From NCBI GenBank assembly GCA_010093605.1, contig MU004186.1:389765-453764 (forward strand): a stretch of 64,000 nt of DNA, written 5' to 3'. The notes beneath the pieces are model-generated. The model searched no databases. It was not told where the DNA came from and worked only from the letters and a program-made list of their open reading frames with translations. Positions within the stretch are counted from its first letter, which is position 1. Every line of letters begins with the position of its first letter. A program made the position numbers and the translations under genes. The DNA is from Lophium mytilinum. Its lineage: Eukaryota; Ascomycota; Dothideomycetes; Mytilinidiales; Mytilinidiaceae. Shown piece by piece: positions 59,801 through 64,000 of the stretch.

Positions 59801-62800
59801 GTCACTACTCCAGACGAGGACATTTGCACGCACGAGCGCCATTTCACGCGCACACTACTCTTCGCAAAGCTGTTTTTGCGTACGATCCGAGCTAAGCCCG
59901 AGTTTGCCCACGCCCGTAAAGCAGAGTCGGCGTACGAGTCCATTGAGCAGGAGCTCTACCACGGGGAGCCGTTACAAGTCAGATTCCAAGTATTTGGCGG
60001 AACTTCGAACGAGAGGCAACTCATTGTCATCGGCAAGGAGGACACCGTTCAAGAACTTCACGATCGTCTTTGTCGGTTGACAGGTTTCACAAAGCTAAGG
60101 TTCATTGTGGGCGGCCATAATTTTTCTGTTGAAGAGTCAGCAGACAAGCAACTCCATGAAGTTACTGGCATAGACTGGATCCTAGTGAGCAAAGCCGCGG
60201 ATGGAGAGCCACTGAAGCCCGAGGCCGACGCCGATGCCAACTGTTCCATCTTTGAGACAACCATATTGCACCATTTCGAGGAGTTGTACTCGTGCATGGA
60301 CTCCGAGGATCATATTAGTGAGGCGGTTAGTACTGAACATTTCGAAAGATGAGTTTTATGCTGACTTTTTCCAGATGTACGACTTCCTCTTCCTACTCAA
60401 GCCTCGAGAAGCAATTGCCGAGTCAGTCGCAGCTGGCACTGCCTGTAGCACCGACATCTTCCCACCTGGTAAGGTTTTCCAGGCCAAATATGCCGGTCTG
60501 GCACTTCAGAGTCGATTGCGTGCCCAGTTGAATAAGGTGATTACATCCATCTCCAGCAATTTGTGGACTTTGTAAGCTGATCAGTCAAAGGGTATCGTGG
60601 ACGAAAAGTTCCTCTCCACAACAATCCAGCTCTTAGACTCGGCTCTCCTCAACAATGAACTAATAAGCCCTTCGTTGACGGGGAAACATGATGTCCCTCT
60701 TGCTTCAGTCTTGGTCAATGTGCTACTCAGCTTTCTTAAAGGTATTGCTTCATTTCGAATACCCCCGAGCTAAATTCATCGACTGACCTGAAGTAGAACG
60801 ACCACTCCAAGACCTCTCATCGAACTATTTCTCGAACGAAAAGCTCTTAGTAGACAGACTAGTTTCGGTGATATACAAGGCGCTTGAGAACGGAAACGCC
60901 GCAGCCGTCGCCGACTGCTACGCCACCATATTAGAAGCCTTTCTGCACTCCAGGAAGGTATGGGAGGCATTCGTTTCTCGGACAGACTTAGAGTCGCTCC
61001 ACAAGACATTGCTTCTCGTCGACAAAAGCAGTGATTTACGTCAAATGGTTGCTAAATCGATTGCCTCCGTTTGCGGCGGTGCTCTACCATCCTCATCACC
61101 GTTGACGCCAAACGAGATTGCCTCCTTCTACTGGAAAATCATCTCCTCGATCGTTCCCCATTCAATTGAGTATCCGCGGGAATCAGCTCAACTGTTCGAC
61201 ATTGCGGAGCAAGTCCTCCGAAGAAATGACGAGTACGACCGCGACGAGCCCACCCTTCGAGCCTTCTTGAGTTCCTGGAGCAGCCTTTTACTTCGATATA
61301 AACACGAGGAGTTCGTCGGTCGCGACGAGGTTGACATCGTTGTTCTAGGATTCACCAAACTTCTCCGGTCCTGCATTCAGTCTCTCAAGTCCTTCAAGAA
61401 GCCATTGGATGCCGGAACGCTTATGGAGCAAACCTTCTCCAAATTTCTCTTTCCGCCGCCAGCGGAATTATCTTACGACGTGGATCCAAATGAACAAATC
61501 ATCCTCCCAGTCCTAAACAGTGAGACAAGAAAAGAGCTGTATGAGCTCATTCTAGCGCTAGCGGAGGATAGTAGCAGCTACGGATTGCTTCTATCATTGA
61601 CTGATTCCTTGCTCTGCAAAGATGGGCTGGACCTTGATGAGATTCAGTCGTGGAACTACGGCATTGATCGAAGTGCCGAGATCCGGTCGTCTACTGGCTA
61701 CGTGGGCCTTGTGAACCCCCGGGCCATCTGCTACATGAACTCGCTTCTCACACAGCTCTTCATGAATGTCAACTTCCGGCAGTTCATGCTAGAGGCCAAT
61801 GTTTCCGACGCCAGAGGATCGCAGCAGCTACTCTCGGAGACTCAGAGACTGTTCGCCCAGATGCAAAACACCTTTCGGAAGGCCGCCGATCCGAGACGTT
61901 TTGCAGCGTTCGTTAAGGGCTTGGACAGTGAGCCGATTGACATCAACGTGCAGATGGATGCGGACGAATTTTACAATCTCCTTTTCGATCAATGGGAGGG
62001 ACAAATGCTTTCCCCAGCTACCAAGCAGCTTTTCCGCTCTTTTTACGGCGGACATACGGTCAATCAGATCAAGTCAAAGGAATGCGAGCACGTGTCTGAG
62101 CGCGTCGAGAGCTTCTTCGTCATTCAATGTGATGTTCAAGGAAAGGCCAATCTGCAGGAGAGCCTTCAATCTTTCGTTGAAGGCGACGTCATGGAAGGAG
62201 GTAAGTTAACTTTGTGCTTGCAATCAAACAAAACATACTTGCTAATTACGAATAGATAATAAGTACAAGTGCGAGTCTTGTGGAGGCAGATTCGTCGATG
62301 CTGTTAAGCGGTAAGTGTGCCCACCTATGTTTAAAAATGGTTTTGTGCTGATGATTTGCTTTTCAAGGACTTGCCTGAAAGACGTCCCCGATAACTTAAT
62401 ATTCCACCTGAAGCGATTCGATTTTGATCTTATCGATATGCGGAGAACCAAGATCAACGATCACTTCGAATTTCCAACCGAGATCGATGTAAGCCTCTAC
62501 AACGTGGACCATCTGAGCGATCCGGAGAAGCCCCGAAAAGAGGATATCTTCGAACTTGTTGGTGTTCTTGTCCACCAGGGCAACTCGGAGAATGGCCATT
62601 ACTACTCCTTCATACGCGAACGACCTTCGGCATCTGGAAGCTCACAAAAGTGGCTCGACTTCAACGATCGCGAAGTGACAGATTTCGAACCTAACCAAAT
62701 CGCGTATAATGCTTTTGGAGGGTTATATGACGAGCATTTCCAGAGACAGCAGAAACCGTTCAGCGCGTACATGCTCTTCTACCAACGAAAAGCGGCGATG

Positions 62801-64000
62801 GATGCAGACCACGAGAAGTTCATTAGCAATTCTCTCTCTGGGCCTCCCAAAGTTCCGATTCCAGCCGAGCGCGAAATCTCCATTGCTCAAGATAACGAGG
62901 GGTTCGTCCGCGAGTACTGCCTCTACGATCCCAATCACTCTCGTTTCGTTCGCCAAGTTCTGTATCAACTGCGCGATGTGAACAACGGCATATGCTCCGA
63001 GAATCACAGACAGGAAAAGCTAGCCCTGGGTATAACGATTCAGCACATAACTCAAATCATCGGCCGTCAGAGGGACATTTCCAATTTCGAAGAAATCATG
63101 ACGCAACTGCACAAAACCGTTCTAGTCTGCGCGACGTGCTGTAGAGTGGCGATTGACCAACTCTGCAGCAATGAGCACACGCTTGTCGGCCTTCTTCTAC
63201 GATGTACACACTCGAAGATCCGACAAGCGATCCGAACGTTCTTGCGACTATGTCTCTTCAAGATTCGCGAAGATGACTCGGTCATGTATGGCGTTGATTC
63301 TTCCGACGAAGACATGGAGCCTCTGTTGGCTGCCAACGAGAATGGTGCTCTAGCAGTTGTATCTCGGCAACTCGGGAATTTGAAACACAGCATGTGGATT
63401 GGTACGCGTGGCTGGGATGACTATTTTCGCCTGCTCGTCGAAATAGCCAGCAAAGGAACGCATGAAGCAGCAGCCCTCATGGAGAACGACATGCTCCTCT
63501 TCTGCTTCCGCGTATTCTGCATGCATGCTTCTCCTACATACAGAGCGGACGCCAATCTCTGGAAGTTGGTGGACAAGAAGAAGACAGTATTCAACCAGAT
63601 GATTGAGTTGGTCTATGTTTTGCTACAACGGATCGACTGGAATGCCGAGCCAGTGCATAACCACCGACAACGTTTGGCTGCCTTCAGCGGAGGCAAATTT
63701 CCATTCACAAGGAACGAGAGAAGCGCTCTTTTCACTTGGCATGACGACTACAAGATTTACGCCACGTTCGACATGATGATCGAGAAGTTTGATCCCTCAA
63801 AGTCTCAATGTTTCTGGCCCGGCGAGATCATAAAGCAGGCGCTGGAAATCAACAGCGCTAGCGTTCGCTCTCGACTCTCCCACACAATCAACGAGGGAAT
63901 CACCACAGTCACACCACCTGGCAACGAGGTTTACATACGCGCGGCCATTCAGTTCTGCGAAGCTTGCCATAACACAGCAGAAATAACTCATATCATCCAG
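56852..64000 (+). CDS. Large ubiquitin-specific protease (USP/UCH, USP9X/USP34-like), partial
   Basis: At least seven exons: 56852-57392, 57459-60325, 60375-60536, 60591-60741, 60797-62200, 62256-62310, 62368 to beyond the window, so the 3' end is missing. It removes ubiquitin from proteins. A disordered acidic N-terminus (about 1-140) precedes a long helical scaffold (about 150-1550) with a ubiquitin-like stretch near 1030-1110 (QVRFQVFGGTSNERQLIVI). The catalytic domain starts GYVGLVNPRAICYMNSLLTQ (Cys box), includes a zinc-finger pair CESCGGRF, then FHLKRFDFDL, the His box GHYYSFIRER and WLDFNDREVTDF. A further helical region follows to the window edge. Introns are 46-67 nt. The acceptor of intron 3 could be 60584 or 60590 (two residues' difference, same frame). 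The Cys box is atypical (see findings). Size and layout match the giant USP9X/34 group. Confidence 0.93.

Overview
The window is nuclear DNA of a filamentous ascomycete (Pezizomycotina). The evidence is short spliceosomal introns (mostly 45-110 nt) with GTAAGT/GTATGT-type donors and CTAAC/CTGAC-type branch points, and a gene set of fungal families (Mug190, SPX-domain phosphate transporter, Zn2Cys6 regulator, Uve1). It also carries a tract that looks heavily mutated by RIP (repeat-induced point mutation). Class level (Dothideomycetes-like) is only a guess. All exon coordinates were worked out by hand from splice signals, reading phase and family conservation.

Layout. 1-2.8 kb is AT-rich and almost free of CpA/TpG, with no intact gene. 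3.1-6.5 kb is VPS39/VAM6 (+). 7.1-7.7 kb is a doubtful proline-rich ORF (-). 8.0-9.9 kb is a DHA2-type MFS exporter (-). 10.6-11.9 kb is a Utp12-domain ribosome-biogenesis protein (-), divergent from the double-bromodomain protein BDF1 (+, 12.6-15.6 kb). 16.7-18.3 kb is the AAA+ ATPase RVB1 (+), followed by a degenerate tandem repeat array. 19.8-22.6 kb is an SPX/low-affinity phosphate transporter (-). 23.6-27.6 kb is a Mug190-like SMP/C2 lipid-transfer protein (-), divergent from an N-acetylglucosamine-6-phosphate deacetylase (+, 28.3-29.8 kb).

29.8-39.3 kb is gene-poor. It holds a 61-bp minisatellite and, beside it, a small three-exon gene whose two cysteine modules look like a tandem exon-pair duplication. 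This is the most novel object in the window. 39.3-41.9 kb is a Zn2Cys6 regulator (+). 43.8-46.6 kb is the UV-damage endonuclease UVE1 (+). 47.0-47.5 kb is an unknown 149-residue protein (-).

48.6-64 kb is dense housekeeping DNA: PUS1 (-) divergent from TFA1/TFIIE-alpha (+), SRP72 (+) convergent with a POP3-like RNase P/MRP subunit (-), which is divergent from a very large ubiquitin-specific protease (+) that runs off the window.

The genes do not form one pathway. Many serve RNA and chromatin work (Utp12 protein, Bdf1, Rvb1, Pus1, TFIIE-alpha, SRP72, Pop3). Others serve membrane traffic and transport (Vps39, Mug190-like, SPX transporter, MFS) and DNA or protein maintenance (Uve1, USP). No secondary-metabolite cluster, tRNA, rRNA or CRISPR array was seen.
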